From the NCBI RefSeq assembly GCF_020271745.1, contig NZ_CP084296.1:2666001-2730000 (forward strand): a stretch of DNA of 64,000 nt, read 5' to 3'. Of this stretch, positions 10,395-19,463 are shown piece after piece. Positions within the stretch are counted from its first letter, which is position 1; every line of letters starts with the position of its first letter. Under the pieces are notes generated by a model, which saw nothing but the letters and a program-made list of their open reading frames with translations, did no database searches and was not told the DNA's origin. Source of the DNA: Providencia alcalifaciens. GTDB lineage: Bacteria; Pseudomonadota; Gammaproteobacteria; Enterobacterales; Enterobacteriaceae. The position numbers and the translations under genes were made by a program.

Positions 10395-10435
10395 AGCCTC
10401 TTAGCGCTGCAATATGCGGGTTAAGGGGCTTTTTT
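10395..10435 (+). terminator. uvrB terminator
   Basis: AGCCTCTTA (10395-10403) pairs with TAAGGGGCT (10422-10430) with one G-T wobble, and a T run follows. It lies 39 bp after the uvrB stop. Confidence 0.8.
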
Positions 10436-10578
10436 ATGAATGGAATAAGTTAGTAAAGTTATTTATAACAACAGGTTAGCCTGTCAAGTAATTTGCAGTA
10501 ATTAGGACTAACTTTTTCTCACTCTCCCGAAAATATTGGTTAGTATCTCGTCATCTTATGAACCAAGACGAGGCCGAG

Positions 10579-11562
10579 ATGGCGACCCAATCAATTGTAG
10601 CTCCTCATGATTCAACCTTTAAAGGCTTTATGAGCAAAGTGGATAATGCGCGGGATTTTTTTGAAGTCCATCTTCCTAATCGCATTAAGCACCTCTGCAA
10701 TTTTGATACCTTGAAGTTGGCCAGTGCTTCATTTGTAGATAAAACATTGCGCTCTCGTTTCTCGGACATGCTCTATTCCGTTCAAACACTCAAGGGTAAG
10801 GGGTATTTTTACTTCTTGGTGGAGCACCAATCTTCCCCCGATAAGCTGATGGGCTGGCGGCTGATGCATTACGCATTCTGCGCGATGAATCAGCATTTGC
10901 AGCAGGGGTACCAAACCTTGCCGTTGGTGGTTCCCATCCTGTTTTATCATGGGAATCAATCCCCTTATCCTTATTCCCAATCATGGACGGATTGCTTTGA
11001 GTGGTCTGATTTAGCGCATGATTTGTATTGTAATCCCCTGCCGTTAGTGGATGTAACAGTGGCAAGTGACGATGAACTTGTGAATCACCGAAAAGTTGCC
11101 GCGTTGGAGTTAGTTCTCAAACACTCATCCCTGAAAGATGACCTTATGGTGCTGTCAAAGCGCTTAGCGCAGGTGATCAAGGAGAACGAAAACCATCGCG
11201 ACGACGTTATTTTAATCATCAACTATCTGTTTAGTGTGATGGATACGCCGACATACAAGAAGATAGTCAAAACATTAATAGAAAAAACCGAAGGATATCA
11301 GGAGACTGTTATGACCATTGCGGATCGTTTAAGAATTGAAGGGTTAAAAAAAGGGTTTAGGCAAGGAAGAAGAGAAGGCAGAGAAGAGGGAAGAGAAGAA
11401 GGAAGAGAAGAAGGAAGAGAAGAAGCTCGACAAGAAGAGCAGGAGAAAGCCAAACAACGTACCTATACCCAAGTTTTGACCAGCTTAAGTTTAGGTTTAA
11501 ACATTGATGTTATTAGTCAAATTACAGGCTTATCCCCGACAGAAATCGAAGCAATTCATTAA
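10579..11562 (+). CDS. Rpn family recombination-promoting nuclease / putative transposase
   Basis: A 327-residue protein of the RpnA/YhgA family (PD-(D/E)XK nuclease fold). Members raise RecA-independent recombination and nick DNA in E. coli. The family signature is clear: HDSTFKGFM near the N-terminus, then VEHQSS, then VPILFYHG. The C-terminal part is a charged segment with repeated Gly-Arg-Glu-Glu units. The start at 10579 is preferred over 10558 because GAGG lies just upstream. Together with the pgt genes it fills a gap between uvrB and ybhK, which are nearly adjacent in E. coli. It is not evidence of active transposition. Confidence 0.88.
   Translation: MATQSIVAPHDSTFKGFMSKVDNARDFFEVHLPNRIKHLCNFDTLKLASASFVDKTLRSRFSDMLYSVQTLKGKGYFYFLVEHQSSPDKLMGWRLMHYAFCAMNQHLQQGYQTLPLVVPILFYHGNQSPYPYSQSWTDCFEWSDLAHDLYCNPLPLVDVTVASDDELVNHRKVAALELVLKHSSLKDDLMVLSKRLAQVIKENENHRDDVILIINYLFSVMDTPTYKKIVKTLIEKTEGYQETVMTIADRLRIEGLKKGFRQGRREGREEGREEGREEGREEARQEEQEKAKQRTYTQVLTSLSLGLNIDVISQITGLSPTEIEAIH
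11389..11424 (+). repeat. Three 12-bp tandem repeats inside the rpn gene
   Basis: GGAAGAGAAGAA occurs three times in perfect tandem (11389, 11401, 11413), with imperfect units on both sides. Each unit encodes Gly-Arg-Glu-Glu. Because the unit is a multiple of three, slippage would change the length of the charged linker without a frameshift. Confidence 0.9.
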
Positions 11563-11588
11563 TACATAACGTATTAATATATAAAGAA

Positions 11589-11626
11589 AACTGAGTTCAG
11601 TGAGAAACTGAACTCAGTTATATTTT
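11589..11626. terminator. Bidirectional terminator between rpn and pgtP
   Basis: A perfect 13-bp stem (11589-11601 with 11607-11619) closes a GAGAA loop, and TATTTTT follows on the + strand. The genes on both sides converge here, and each ends within 30 bp of it. Confidence 0.85.
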
Positions 11627-11648
11627 TAGTCGAATTTTTTTAGAGAGG

Positions 11649-13028
11649 TTAAGCGTTAGCTAACTGACCTTTTGCTATTATCGATTGACGGTTACGCTCA
11701 AGTTCTAATGCACCTAAGTGGGACAGCACACAGAAGATAATGCAGCAAACAATACCTCCTAAGAGCAGATAGAAACCTGCATGCCAGCCCATACGGTCAA
11801 CCACGAAACCAAATAAGCTAGTACCTAACGTTGCGCCAAGGATATAGCTCATAAAACCGCGCAGACCAACCGCTGAACCGACTGCGAAGCTTGGCACGAT
11901 TTCCATTGTTTGTACTGACGCTAAGAACTGAGGTACATAGATTAAGCAACCGACTACTGCGGCAAAGAAGGTGACGACAGCTAATGATTGGCTCTGCCAG
12001 TAACCGATAAGGCAGAAGAAAATCAGTGTCATACAGACAATAGCTAATGGCATTCTACGACCTTTAAACAGTTTGTCTGTTAACCAACCCGCTAATAAAG
12101 TGGATGGGATAGCTGCCCATTCGAAGAATAAAAATGCCACGCTCATTTGATCTTTAGAGAAGTTTTTCTCTGTCAGCAGGTAGATTGGTAGCCAGCTGAT
12201 CACGCCGAAACGCACCATATACACAAAGACATCAACAAAAGAGATATACCACGCATTTTTGTTTTTCAGCACATAGGTACAGAAAATTTGGAAGGCGCTC
12301 ATGTTCTCTGGTGATTGTTCTTTTTGCGCCGAAGTCAGGATCACTTTTTCTTCTGGCATCATTTGGTCAAGTGCAGGTAACCCCTCTTGTTTTGGGGAAC
12401 CTTTACCTAATACCAACACAACCCCTGCAAATAAAATCGCAATACAAGCGGGAACCATGTAACTGGCACTTTGCCAGTGCTCAGTACCTAATACGGCGAA
12501 AGCGGCACCAACGATTGGGGCAACAATACCCCCACCCACGTTATGAGAAATATTCCAGAATGCGCCGATACGACCACGTTCACGACGCGGAAACCAGTTT
12601 GCAATGGTAATAAATGATGGGCCCACGCCCATACCTTGGAATAGACCATTTAGCACAACAAAACCAACAAATAACCAGAATGCGTTACTAAATCCCATTC
12701 CGAAGTTGACGATGGCACACAGGATCAAACCAAATGCCATAAATGCTTTTGGGCTGGCTTTATCGGCAAGGCTACTCATCACGCCTTTGCTGATCCCGTA
12801 AGCAATCAGCATACAGCTGGTTAATAGACCAATTTGGGTGGTACTTAAATCTAAGTTTTCTTTCAAATACGGGGTAGAGAGCGTGAAGTTGTTACGAACA
12901 ATATAGTAAGCCAAATAACCTAAGAAAACGCTGAGCAGTGCTTGAACACGATAGCGTTTATAGGCGGCAGGAACTTTTTCTGGTGCAATTTGTTTTTTTG
13001 CCGTGGCTGGCGTTAAAAATGACAGCAT
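11649..13028 (-). CDS. pgtP: Phosphoglycerate transporter
   Basis: A 459-residue major facilitator protein of the organophosphate:phosphate antiporter family (relatives UhpT, GlpT, UhpC). It imports 2- or 3-phosphoglycerate and phosphoenolpyruvate across the inner membrane. About 12 membrane segments are visible, with the family motifs GYLAYYIVRNNF, WFPRRERGRIGAFWNISHNVGG and GWLTDKLFKGRR. The start at 13028 is chosen because AGGTGA lies 5 bases before it; an upstream in-frame ATG at 13127 would add 33 residues with no family match. It is divergent from pgtCBA, as in Salmonella, which induces PgtP through that system. Confidence 0.93.
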   Translation of the reverse strand: MLSFLTPATAKKQIAPEKVPAAYKRYRVQALLSVFLGYLAYYIVRNNFTLSTPYLKENLDLSTTQIGLLTSCMLIAYGISKGVMSSLADKASPKAFMAFGLILCAIVNFGMGFSNAFWLFVGFVVLNGLFQGMGVGPSFITIANWFPRRERGRIGAFWNISHNVGGGIVAPIVGAAFAVLGTEHWQSASYMVPACIAILFAGVVLVLGKGSPKQEGLPALDQMMPEEKVILTSAQKEQSPENMSAFQIFCTYVLKNKNAWYISFVDVFVYMVRFGVISWLPIYLLTEKNFSKDQMSVAFLFFEWAAIPSTLLAGWLTDKLFKGRRMPLAIVCMTLIFFCLIGYWQSQSLAVVTFFAAVVGCLIYVPQFLASVQTMEIVPSFAVGSAVGLRGFMSYILGATLGTSLFGFVVDRMGWHAGFYLLLGGIVCCIIFCVLSHLGALELERNRQSIIAKGQLANA

Positions 13029-13098
13029 AGGTTCACCTGTGAAATAGAGTAAAAAGAAATTCCCTGATGTTTTTTGTCGTTTTATTTCTGACAGGCTC

Positions 13099-13127
13099 AT
13101 CATGTTCTTGTTAAAAAAATATCGCAA
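13099..13127 (-). promoter_or_regulatory. Candidate pgtP promoter
   Basis: Reading the - strand, TTGCGA (13122-13127) and CATGAT (13099-13104) are spaced 17 bases apart, about 70 bp before the pgtP start. Each hexamer matches the consensus at four of six positions, as expected for an activated promoter. The two palindromes at 13139-13187 lie just upstream of the -35. Confidence 0.4.
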
Positions 13128-13138
13128 TATTAAGGATT

Positions 13139-13187
13139 TGGGTCAAGATTGACTCAATTTTGCATAGTAACGAGTCAAATTGACCCA
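13139..13187. promoter_or_regulatory. Paired palindromic sites, probable PgtA-binding region
   Basis: Two related palindromes lie about 33 bp, or three helical turns, apart: GTCAA-GA-TTGAC within 13139-13155 and GTCAA-A-TTGAC within 13172-13187. The flanks also make the two sites inverted copies of each other (GGGTCAA...TTGACTC against GAGTCAA...TTGACCC). Their position upstream of the candidate pgtP promoter suits an activator. Assigning them to PgtA is inference from location. Confidence 0.5.
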
Positions 13188-13383
13188 TTCATAAATTAAC
13201 GGGAATGGATTTCAAAAAATGAGCAACTAAGGGTTGATTTAATCGCGTAACAATGAGAATAAAGCGGGTGAGTTTTGTCGTGTGTGCATAAATCCAAAAA
13301 GGGTAAAATTTGTCTCAAATGCACTTTTTGACAAACTCACACTATTGTTACTTTCTTTGATATGAATCACATCTACCCAGGGG

Positions 13384-14658
13384 ATGATTGCGCTCATGAG
13401 ACTAATAACACCAATTCGTCCACTGATAATGCAGCTCTGTTTTTTTATCATCTTGTTAAACAGCATGGGAAATAGCCATGCGAAAAATGATGAATTAGTA
13501 ATAGCGACAACATTTTCACCCGAAGCGACACAAGCGATAGTCATGAATTGGAATGCGCGAGTGGATGCGATACCGATCCGTACTATTAACCGAACCAGTG
13601 CGTCATTAGAGCGTTTGTTAGATACCGATGCTTTGGAAAATGTGGATCTGATCCTGACCTCCTCGCCGATGTTAATGTATCACTTGCAGCAGCATAATCG
13701 GTTGAGTGCATTGCCGGATATTCCTGAATATTCCCAGCGCTTAATTCCAGAATCCTTAAAAGGTTCCGTTGCTGCGGTGGCGTTCTCGGGGTATGGCATT
13801 TTGACTAACCGAAAATGGATGGAGCAAAATAAATTATCTATTCCCAAGACATGGGATGACCTGACAAATAGCCAGTATCAAGGTTCGTTATTGATAAGCA
13901 GCCCATCTCGTTCTGATACTTATCATTTAATGATAGAGTCGTTATTACAGCAGCGAGGATGGGAAAATGGATGGCGTATTTTACTGGGAATGTCGGGGAA
14001 TTTAGCCACTGTTTCATCCCGCAGCTTTGGGGTTGCCGATAAAATCAAAGTGGGGCTTGGCGGGGCTGCACCGATTATCGATAATTACGCAAATGTGCTA
14101 TTAGCTGATCCTGAACTCGAGTTTCACTATCTTCCTGATTCAGCCACATCACCGACGTTTATTGCGATAACTCGCCACAGTTTAGCGCCAGAAAAAGCAC
14201 GAAAACTGATTGATTTTTTACTCAGTGAACAAGGACAAAAAGTGTTTGCGGACAGCAGCACAGGAAAATACCCAGTTACCCCTCTTGAAGATGATAACCC
14301 TCGAAAAGCGCAACAAAGCCAACTATTGGATTCCCCTAAGCCGCTAGATGTCCATTTGGTATTACAGCGTCAGCGATTAGTTCAGCAACTGTTTGATGCG
14401 GCGATCACGTTTCGTTTAACGGAATCGAAAGATGCTTGGCGTGCGGTGTATATGGCGGAGGCTAAGTTAAAACATTCTTTACCAGAGGTTCGAGCGCTAC
14501 TGACGGCGATGCCAGTCAGTGCGAAAGAAAGTGAAGATCCTGCTTACTATTCTCGTTTTGAAGATAATCGCAAAGCGGAAGAGGAATATATGCGCTGGCA
14601 GCATTTTTTTCAGGAGCAGCAACGCCAAGCTATCAGTGTATTGGAAGCGATTAAATGA
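13384..14658 (+). CDS. pgtC: Phosphoglycerate transport regulatory protein, periplasmic binding type
   Basis: A 424-residue exported protein that, with PgtB, senses external phosphoglycerate to induce pgtP. A signal peptide covers about residues 12-35 (hydrophobic CFFIILLNSMG, then SHA before the mature end). The body resembles periplasmic solute-binding proteins, with DELVIATTFSPE, LTSSPML and HLMIESLLQQRGW segments. An alternative in-frame ATG lies at 13396, and neither start has ideal ribosome-binding-site spacing. It overlaps pgtB by 4 bp (ATGA). Confidence 0.87.
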   Translation: MIALMRLITPIRPLIMQLCFFIILLNSMGNSHAKNDELVIATTFSPEATQAIVMNWNARVDAIPIRTINRTSASLERLLDTDALENVDLILTSSPMLMYHLQQHNRLSALPDIPEYSQRLIPESLKGSVAAVAFSGYGILTNRKWMEQNKLSIPKTWDDLTNSQYQGSLLISSPSRSDTYHLMIESLLQQRGWENGWRILLGMSGNLATVSSRSFGVADKIKVGLGGAAPIIDNYANVLLADPELEFHYLPDSATSPTFIAITRHSLAPEKARKLIDFLLSEQGQKVFADSSTGKYPVTPLEDDNPRKAQQSQLLDSPKPLDVHLVLQRQRLVQQLFDAAITFRLTESKDAWRAVYMAEAKLKHSLPEVRALLTAMPVSAKESEDPAYYSRFEDNRKAEEEYMRWQHFFQEQQRQAISVLEAIK

Positions 14659-16661
14659 AAACATCGATAGCTAAATTGATGGGGCGCTTCAGCATTACGG
14701 CTATTTTACGTGGGGCATTTATCGCGGGTGCATTGATGACACTGATCGTCAGCTGCGTCAGCTTGTATGCATGGCAAGAGCAAAATAAGCAAATCCGCTA
14801 CGCACTTGGGGACTATTTTCCCAAAATGCAGGCTTCATTTTTGATTGAAGGGCAGCTAAATACCTTAGTCAATGAATTGAACGAATTTTTAAAGGCGCCA
14901 AATACAGCGACAAGATTGCAATTACGTAACCAAATCACGGCACATTTAGCGCAAATAGCCGCATTTAATCAACAGTTGAATGGGCAAGATCAGCAGCAAA
15001 TTTCTGTCATTTTAATACAAAGTCAGGATCTTTTGCAGCGATTGGACAAGGCACTATATGCCCTGTTTTTAGCTCGGGAAAAAATTAATACATTATCTTC
15101 TCGGATCAACTGGCTACATGACGACTTTAGTACGGAGCTCAACTCGTTATCGCAAGATATTAGCCTACAACAAGGCTCTTTACTGGACAAAATTGAGCAA
15201 GACCCTCTTCAAGCTAAAGGGCTACAAAGTCGGTTACGTAACGTGCAAGGAGAGTTGCAGTTAATTTATACACTGGCGCGTTTGGAAGAGCAGATCACCA
15301 ATATTTTGACGGGACGCTTGAAGGATATTCAAGGAGGTAATGCTTTTGATGATCCCATCGATATTGGCGGTTATGCCCGTTATTTAGGGTACTTAAAAAC
15401 AAATTTTGCCGCCAATGAAGAGGCGTTGAATTTATATCCAAGTTCAGTGACGCTAAGGCAAACTATCGATGAGTTATTAGATATTGGTCTTTCTGATAAC
15501 CAAATGCTCGAAGTCCTGCAAAATTATCAAATAGCGAAAAGAGCCTTAAATGATGCAACGACTGAAAAGGAGCGAATTTTGGCTGATTTTCGCTCTCAGC
15601 TTGATTTGCAACTTGGGAGTAGCCACTTTCAGCTACAAACACTAAATCAGCGTTTAGCGAATATTATGTCATGGAGTGGCACAATTATTATTATTACCGC
15701 AGGGTTGGCATTACTGCTGGTATTGCTGTTCAATATGCTGTTTATTCGTCCTCGTTTGGTCAAACGCTTTACCGCATTAAACCAAGCAGTGGCTCGGATC
15801 AGTATTGGGGATTTGACGACCCATATTCCTGTCGAAGGTCGCGATGAGTTAGGGCGAATTGGTACACTGCTACAGCGCAGTATCGCTCAAATTAATCAAC
15901 AAAAAACTCAGCTAGAACAGGAGATTACAGAGCGTAAGGCAATAGAAGAAAACTTACGAACCACGCAAAATGAATTGATCCAAACGGCAAAACTCGCCGT
16001 AGTGGGGCAGACGATGACCTCCTTAGCCCATGAAATTAACCAACCACTAAATGCGCTCTCAATGCACCTATTTATGGCGAAAAAAGGGTTGCCAGAGCAA
16101 GACAGTGACACCTCGTTGATGGCGATAAATAAGTCAGAGCAGCTTGTGGCTCGAATGGATGGCATTGTGCGTTCACTACGCCAATTTGCTCGTAAGCGTG
16201 ATGATAATGAGCAATTACAACCTGTGAATTTGCGCCAATCAATTCAAAGCGCTTGGGATGTTTTGAAGCTTCAACATAAAACCCGCAAAGTGATATTAAG
16301 TTATCCAGATATATTGCCTAAGGTACTGGGGGATGAAATTGGTATTCAGCAAGTGTTGGTTAACTTGCTCTCTAACGCGCTTGATGCCAGCCCCACAGAG
16401 GCAGAAATCACCGTTGATTACAGCGAAACCCCCGATAAGTTGCTATTGACCTTGTGTGATAACGGGACAGGTTGGCCACTGCATTTAGCGGATACATTAA
16501 TGAAACCCTTCACGACAAGCAAAGAGATTGGGCTGGGGGTTGGATTATCCATTAGCCAATCGATTATGCAGCAAATTGGGGGTGAGTTGAGAATCGCTTC
16601 TACGTTGCGTGGAAATGGGTGTGTAATTTTAGAATTTAAAAAGGTCCTTGAAGATGCTTGA
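14655..16661 (+). CDS. pgtB: Phosphoglycerate sensor histidine kinase
   Basis: A 668-residue inner membrane sensor kinase. One membrane segment lies near residues 18-40 and a second near 340-365, enclosing a large helical periplasmic domain. A HAMP linker follows (LTTHIPVEGRDELGRIG). The phospho-acceptor is His459 in SLAHEINQPLNAL. The ATPase motifs are VLVNLLSNALDA, LCDNGTGW and GLGVGLSISQSI. It sits between pgtC and pgtA and overlaps both, which implies coupled expression. The order and divergence from pgtP match the Salmonella pgt locus. Confidence 0.9.
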   Translation: MKTSIAKLMGRFSITAILRGAFIAGALMTLIVSCVSLYAWQEQNKQIRYALGDYFPKMQASFLIEGQLNTLVNELNEFLKAPNTATRLQLRNQITAHLAQIAAFNQQLNGQDQQQISVILIQSQDLLQRLDKALYALFLAREKINTLSSRINWLHDDFSTELNSLSQDISLQQGSLLDKIEQDPLQAKGLQSRLRNVQGELQLIYTLARLEEQITNILTGRLKDIQGGNAFDDPIDIGGYARYLGYLKTNFAANEEALNLYPSSVTLRQTIDELLDIGLSDNQMLEVLQNYQIAKRALNDATTEKERILADFRSQLDLQLGSSHFQLQTLNQRLANIMSWSGTIIIITAGLALLLVLLFNMLFIRPRLVKRFTALNQAVARISIGDLTTHIPVEGRDELGRIGTLLQRSIAQINQQKTQLEQEITERKAIEENLRTTQNELIQTAKLAVVGQTMTSLAHEINQPLNALSMHLFMAKKGLPEQDSDTSLMAINKSEQLVARMDGIVRSLRQFARKRDDNEQLQPVNLRQSIQSAWDVLKLQHKTRKVILSYPDILPKVLGDEIGIQQVLVNLLSNALDASPTEAEITVDYSETPDKLLLTLCDNGTGWPLHLADTLMKPFTTSKEIGLGVGLSISQSIMQQIGGELRIASTLRGNGCVILEFKKVLEDA

Positions 16662-17901
16662 TGACAACCATGACATATTGCTGATTGATGATGATAAAGA
16701 TGTATTGGAAGCGTATTGTCTATTACTCGAACAAGCGGGGTACCGAGTTTATGCGTGTGATAACCCATTGACAGCCAAAGAGTTAATTCACCGCGATTGG
16801 AGTGGTATTGTTCTTAGCGATGTGTGTATGCCGGAATGTTCGGGTATCGATCTGATGGCACTATTTTTGGCCAAAGACAAACATCTCCCTGTGGTATTGA
16901 TCACTGGACATGGGGATGTGCCAATGGCGGTGGAAGCGGTCAAAATGGGGGCATGGGATTTTTTACAAAAACCCATTAACCCAGAATATCTTTTAGAGCA
17001 AGTTGCCAAAGCGTTGGCGGCACGGAAACAGCGTGTATTGCAGCGCCGGTGGGGCAAAAACCAATTGATGCTCAATTTTGTGGGGAGCAGTGAATGGTCA
17101 CAGCACGTTCGCGGGCAGCTTCAAGGGTTATCGGAAACCCTTGCCGCCGTGTTCTTACAAGGGGAGTTAGGTAGCGGTCGCACTTATTTAGCTCGTTATC
17201 TGCATCAAATCAGTACACCGCAGCAAGCGCCATTGGTGATCAAAACATTATTAAATGAGCAAGAGGTTCCTGTTGAAACATGGGTCTCGGAGGCACTCTC
17301 AGGAACGTTGGTGATTAAGAATATTGAGCTACTCCCTGTGAATCAACAGCGTTATTTGGTTCAGCATTTACAACAAGACCAACGGGGATTTCGCTTGATT
17401 GGAATTTCGGATAAGCCGCTGCTCACGTTGACTAAACAGCAGCAAATTATCGCGGAACTTTATTATTATTTCTCATTAACCCAAGTGAATTGCTTGCCGT
17501 TATCTCAGCGTAAGGCGGATATTCCGGTTTTATTTCAACACTATTTAGAGCTGGCTTGTACTCGATTGAATCAAACATTGCCTGAACTGGATGAGTCTTT
17601 TGTCAAAAAACTGAGTCGTCGTCATTGGCCTGGAAATGTAACGGAGTTAGCCAACGCAGCGGAGCTGTATGCGGTTGGAATCATGCCGATGGGGGAAACT
17701 GCGAATCCGTTATTAACGTCGGTAGCGCCAACGGCATTAGATCAGCAAATTGAAAATTATGAACGACAGATTATTACGGAAGCGCTGAATATTCATCAAG
17801 GACGAATTAACGATGTGTCAGAATATCTGCAAATGCCACGGAAAAAACTTTATTTACGTATGAAAAAGTATGGATTAGACAAACACCATTATCGGACTTA
17901 A
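16654..17901 (+). CDS. pgtA: Phosphoglycerate transport response regulator
   Basis: A 415-residue NtrC-type response regulator that activates pgtP. The receiver domain has the acidic LLIDDDKDV, the phospho-acceptor Asp56 in VLSDVCMPE, and the lysine in FLQKPINPE. The central AAA+ domain is degenerate: Walker A reads GELGSGRT and the sigma-54 contact loop GAFTGA is absent. A Fis-type helix-turn-helix closes the protein (HQGRINDVSEYLQMPRKKLY). The ATG at 16654 gives the length I recall for Salmonella PgtA and follows AAGG. It overlaps pgtB by 8 bp. Confidence 0.9.
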   Translation: MLDDNHDILLIDDDKDVLEAYCLLLEQAGYRVYACDNPLTAKELIHRDWSGIVLSDVCMPECSGIDLMALFLAKDKHLPVVLITGHGDVPMAVEAVKMGAWDFLQKPINPEYLLEQVAKALAARKQRVLQRRWGKNQLMLNFVGSSEWSQHVRGQLQGLSETLAAVFLQGELGSGRTYLARYLHQISTPQQAPLVIKTLLNEQEVPVETWVSEALSGTLVIKNIELLPVNQQRYLVQHLQQDQRGFRLIGISDKPLLTLTKQQQIIAELYYYFSLTQVNCLPLSQRKADIPVLFQHYLELACTRLNQTLPELDESFVKKLSRRHWPGNVTELANAAELYAVGIMPMGETANPLLTSVAPTALDQQIENYERQIITEALNIHQGRINDVSEYLQMPRKKLYLRMKKYGLDKHHYRT

Positions 17902-17908
17902 ATAGAGG

Positions 17909-17934
17909 AAGTTGCAGGGATTGACCTGCAACTT
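17909..17934. terminator. Hairpin between convergent pgtA and ybhK
   Basis: A perfect 10-bp stem (17909-17918 with 17925-17934) closes a GATTGA loop. Neither side has a good T run, so it is a weak or factor-assisted terminator between the two convergent genes. Confidence 0.55.
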
Positions 17935-17948
17935 GAAATTTCAGTGAA

Positions 17949-18857
17949 TTACAGAAGGGGAATGGTCTCTTCGATGGCTTTTAATAGTAAGTTTCTATCA
18001 TGGCGATAAGGGATATCATCCGCCTCTAATACTCGCTGAGTCACTTTGCGTTCTTGGCGGATTGTCGTAACATCGGTACGTGGTCCTACAATCACTGCAT
18101 CGATTTTTTTGCGCCCAATATAATGCTCCATCATCACTAATTTTTCAGGGAGTGTGAGACTGGCAGCGGAGGTGCTAATTTCCTTCCCTAAATTACCGAT
18201 ATACACCATCGGGGCTTGGCTCTCTTTCAGGGCACAGGCGATATCATCGAGTAATAATAGGGGCATTAAGCTGGTAAAAAAACTACCGGGGCCGATTAAA
18301 ATCAAATCTGCTTGATGAATAGCATCAAGGGCTTCGCTAGTGGCTTTAACGGGAGGGTATAAACGCAACTCTTGCGGTAACTCCAACAAAGCATCGACGT
18401 TAACTTCACCGTAGACTTCATTACCCATATCATCGATCGCCATCAGATCTACTGGCGATTCAGACATCGGGATTAATTGCGCATCCACTTTCAGCATATT
18501 GCGGATTAAATTAATTGCTTCAAGTGGGCGAACACTTAAATGATCAAGGGATTTCAGCATTAGGTTACCGAGATTATGCCCTGATAATTCCCCTGTACCT
18601 GCAAATCGGTATTCAAACATCTTAGAGGCAATGGATGGTTCAGTAATCAACTGATTCAAGCAATTACGCATATCACCCCAAGCAATTCCTCCTTCAGAAC
18701 GACGAATTCGCCCTGTAGAGCCACCATTATCCGTGGTGGTGACAATGCCAGTTAAACGGGAGCCTAAAGATGAAAGAGAAGACATCACTCGACCAAGTCC
18801 ATGTCCGCCCCCAAGGGCGACGACGTGATTAAGATTTGTCAGACTACGGTTTGGCAT
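17949..18857 (-). CDS. ybhK: YvcK/CofD-like gluconeogenesis factor
   Basis: A 302-residue protein of the YvcK family (CofD-like Rossmann fold), the same length as E. coli YbhK. In Bacillus, YvcK is needed for growth on gluconeogenic carbon and for cell shape; the activity of the E. coli protein is not settled. Signature stretches are [29 protein letters not shown] and [11 protein letters not shown]. It is divergent from moaA, as in E. coli, across a 606-bp gap holding the moa control region. Confidence 0.92.
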   Translation of the reverse strand: MPNRSLTNLNHVVALGGGHGLGRVMSSLSSLGSRLTGIVTTTDNGGSTGRIRRSEGGIAWGDMRNCLNQLITEPSIASKMFEYRFAGTGELSGHNLGNLMLKSLDHLSVRPLEAINLIRNMLKVDAQLIPMSESPVDLMAIDDMGNEVYGEVNVDALLELPQELRLYPPVKATSEALDAIHQADLILIGPGSFFTSLMPLLLLDDIACALKESQAPMVYIGNLGKEISTSAASLTLPEKLVMMEHYIGRKKIDAVIVGPRTDVTTIRQERKVTQRVLEADDIPYRHDRNLLLKAIEETIPLL

Positions 18858-19209
18858 AGTGTTCCTATTTAAACAATCAATCTATTTAAACTGTCAATCT
18901 AGCTAAATTATCGATCTAGAATCAGTGCTAAAACAAAATTGGCGCTAATCTATCATAAAACACCATTCGAAGTTTACTTGCTGTGATAAAAAACAATAAA
19001 AGAGAATATTCTCGATCGGTATCACAAATTTCTTGATTATGTTCTGAATAAAAGTACGGGATAAAACTGATCTACAACAAACAATGTGCACAGAGTTAAC
19101 CTCATTTTGACGAGATTTTGACAGATAGCTGCTTGTCATTGCATTGAAATAGCAAAAAATTATCCATAATAATAAGGGCTTCTGAATCTAGCGGTTATTT
19201 CCCGTAACA

Positions 19210-19234
19210 CGCTGTATATTAAGGTATATATCGC
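19210..19234. promoter_or_regulatory. Candidate ModE-binding site of the moa operon
   Basis: CGCTGTATATT and TATATATCGC form an imperfect palindrome around AAGG, just upstream of a candidate promoter. ModE sites have TATAT arms flanked by CG. ModE-molybdate is a known activator of the E. coli moa operon. The match was judged by eye. Confidence 0.5.
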
Positions 19235-19241
19235 TTTTGGG

Positions 19242-19271
19242 TTCGCTTTTTTATTTGTAATGGGCTAAAAT
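19242..19271 (+). promoter_or_regulatory. Candidate moaA promoter
   Basis: TTCGCT (19242-19247) and TAAAAT (19266-19271) are 18 bases apart. Transcription from here would give a leader of about 185 bases containing the riboswitch. The -35 is poor, in keeping with activation from the upstream ModE-like site. Confidence 0.4.
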
Positions 19272-19299
19272 CCTTACAGAAAATAAGTGAACCCAGTGA

Positions 19300-19457
19300 T
19301 GATCGTCCTAACTCTCTAGGCTTAATCAACTCACAGGGTTCTAGATAAAACTCCTAGCCTTTGTGTCTAAGTTCTCCTGAATATGATGCTCTGGCCGTGA
19401 CCTTGAGTCACCAGGGTGCAAGATAGAAATGTCTGCATCTCCCGTATTTGGAAAGGT
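19300..19457 (+). ncRNA. Molybdenum cofactor (Moco) riboswitch
   Basis: The moaA leader contains a long structured stretch with paired elements such as GTGACCTTGAGTCAC (19396-19410) and a CTCC (19439-19442) that can pair with the GGAAAGG (19450-19456) ribosome-binding site. This position and the GGCCGTGACC...GAGTCACC...GGGTGC pattern fit the Moco RNA motif known before E. coli moaA, which lowers moa expression when cofactor is ample. Boundaries are approximate. Confidence 0.65.
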
Positions 19458-19463
19458 GTGAAT

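Noticed and set aside
13028-13384. Sigma-54 promoter for pgtP or pgtC
   Set aside because: No TGGCAC/TTGCA pair with correct spacing was found on either strand. PgtA also lacks the GAFTGA loop.
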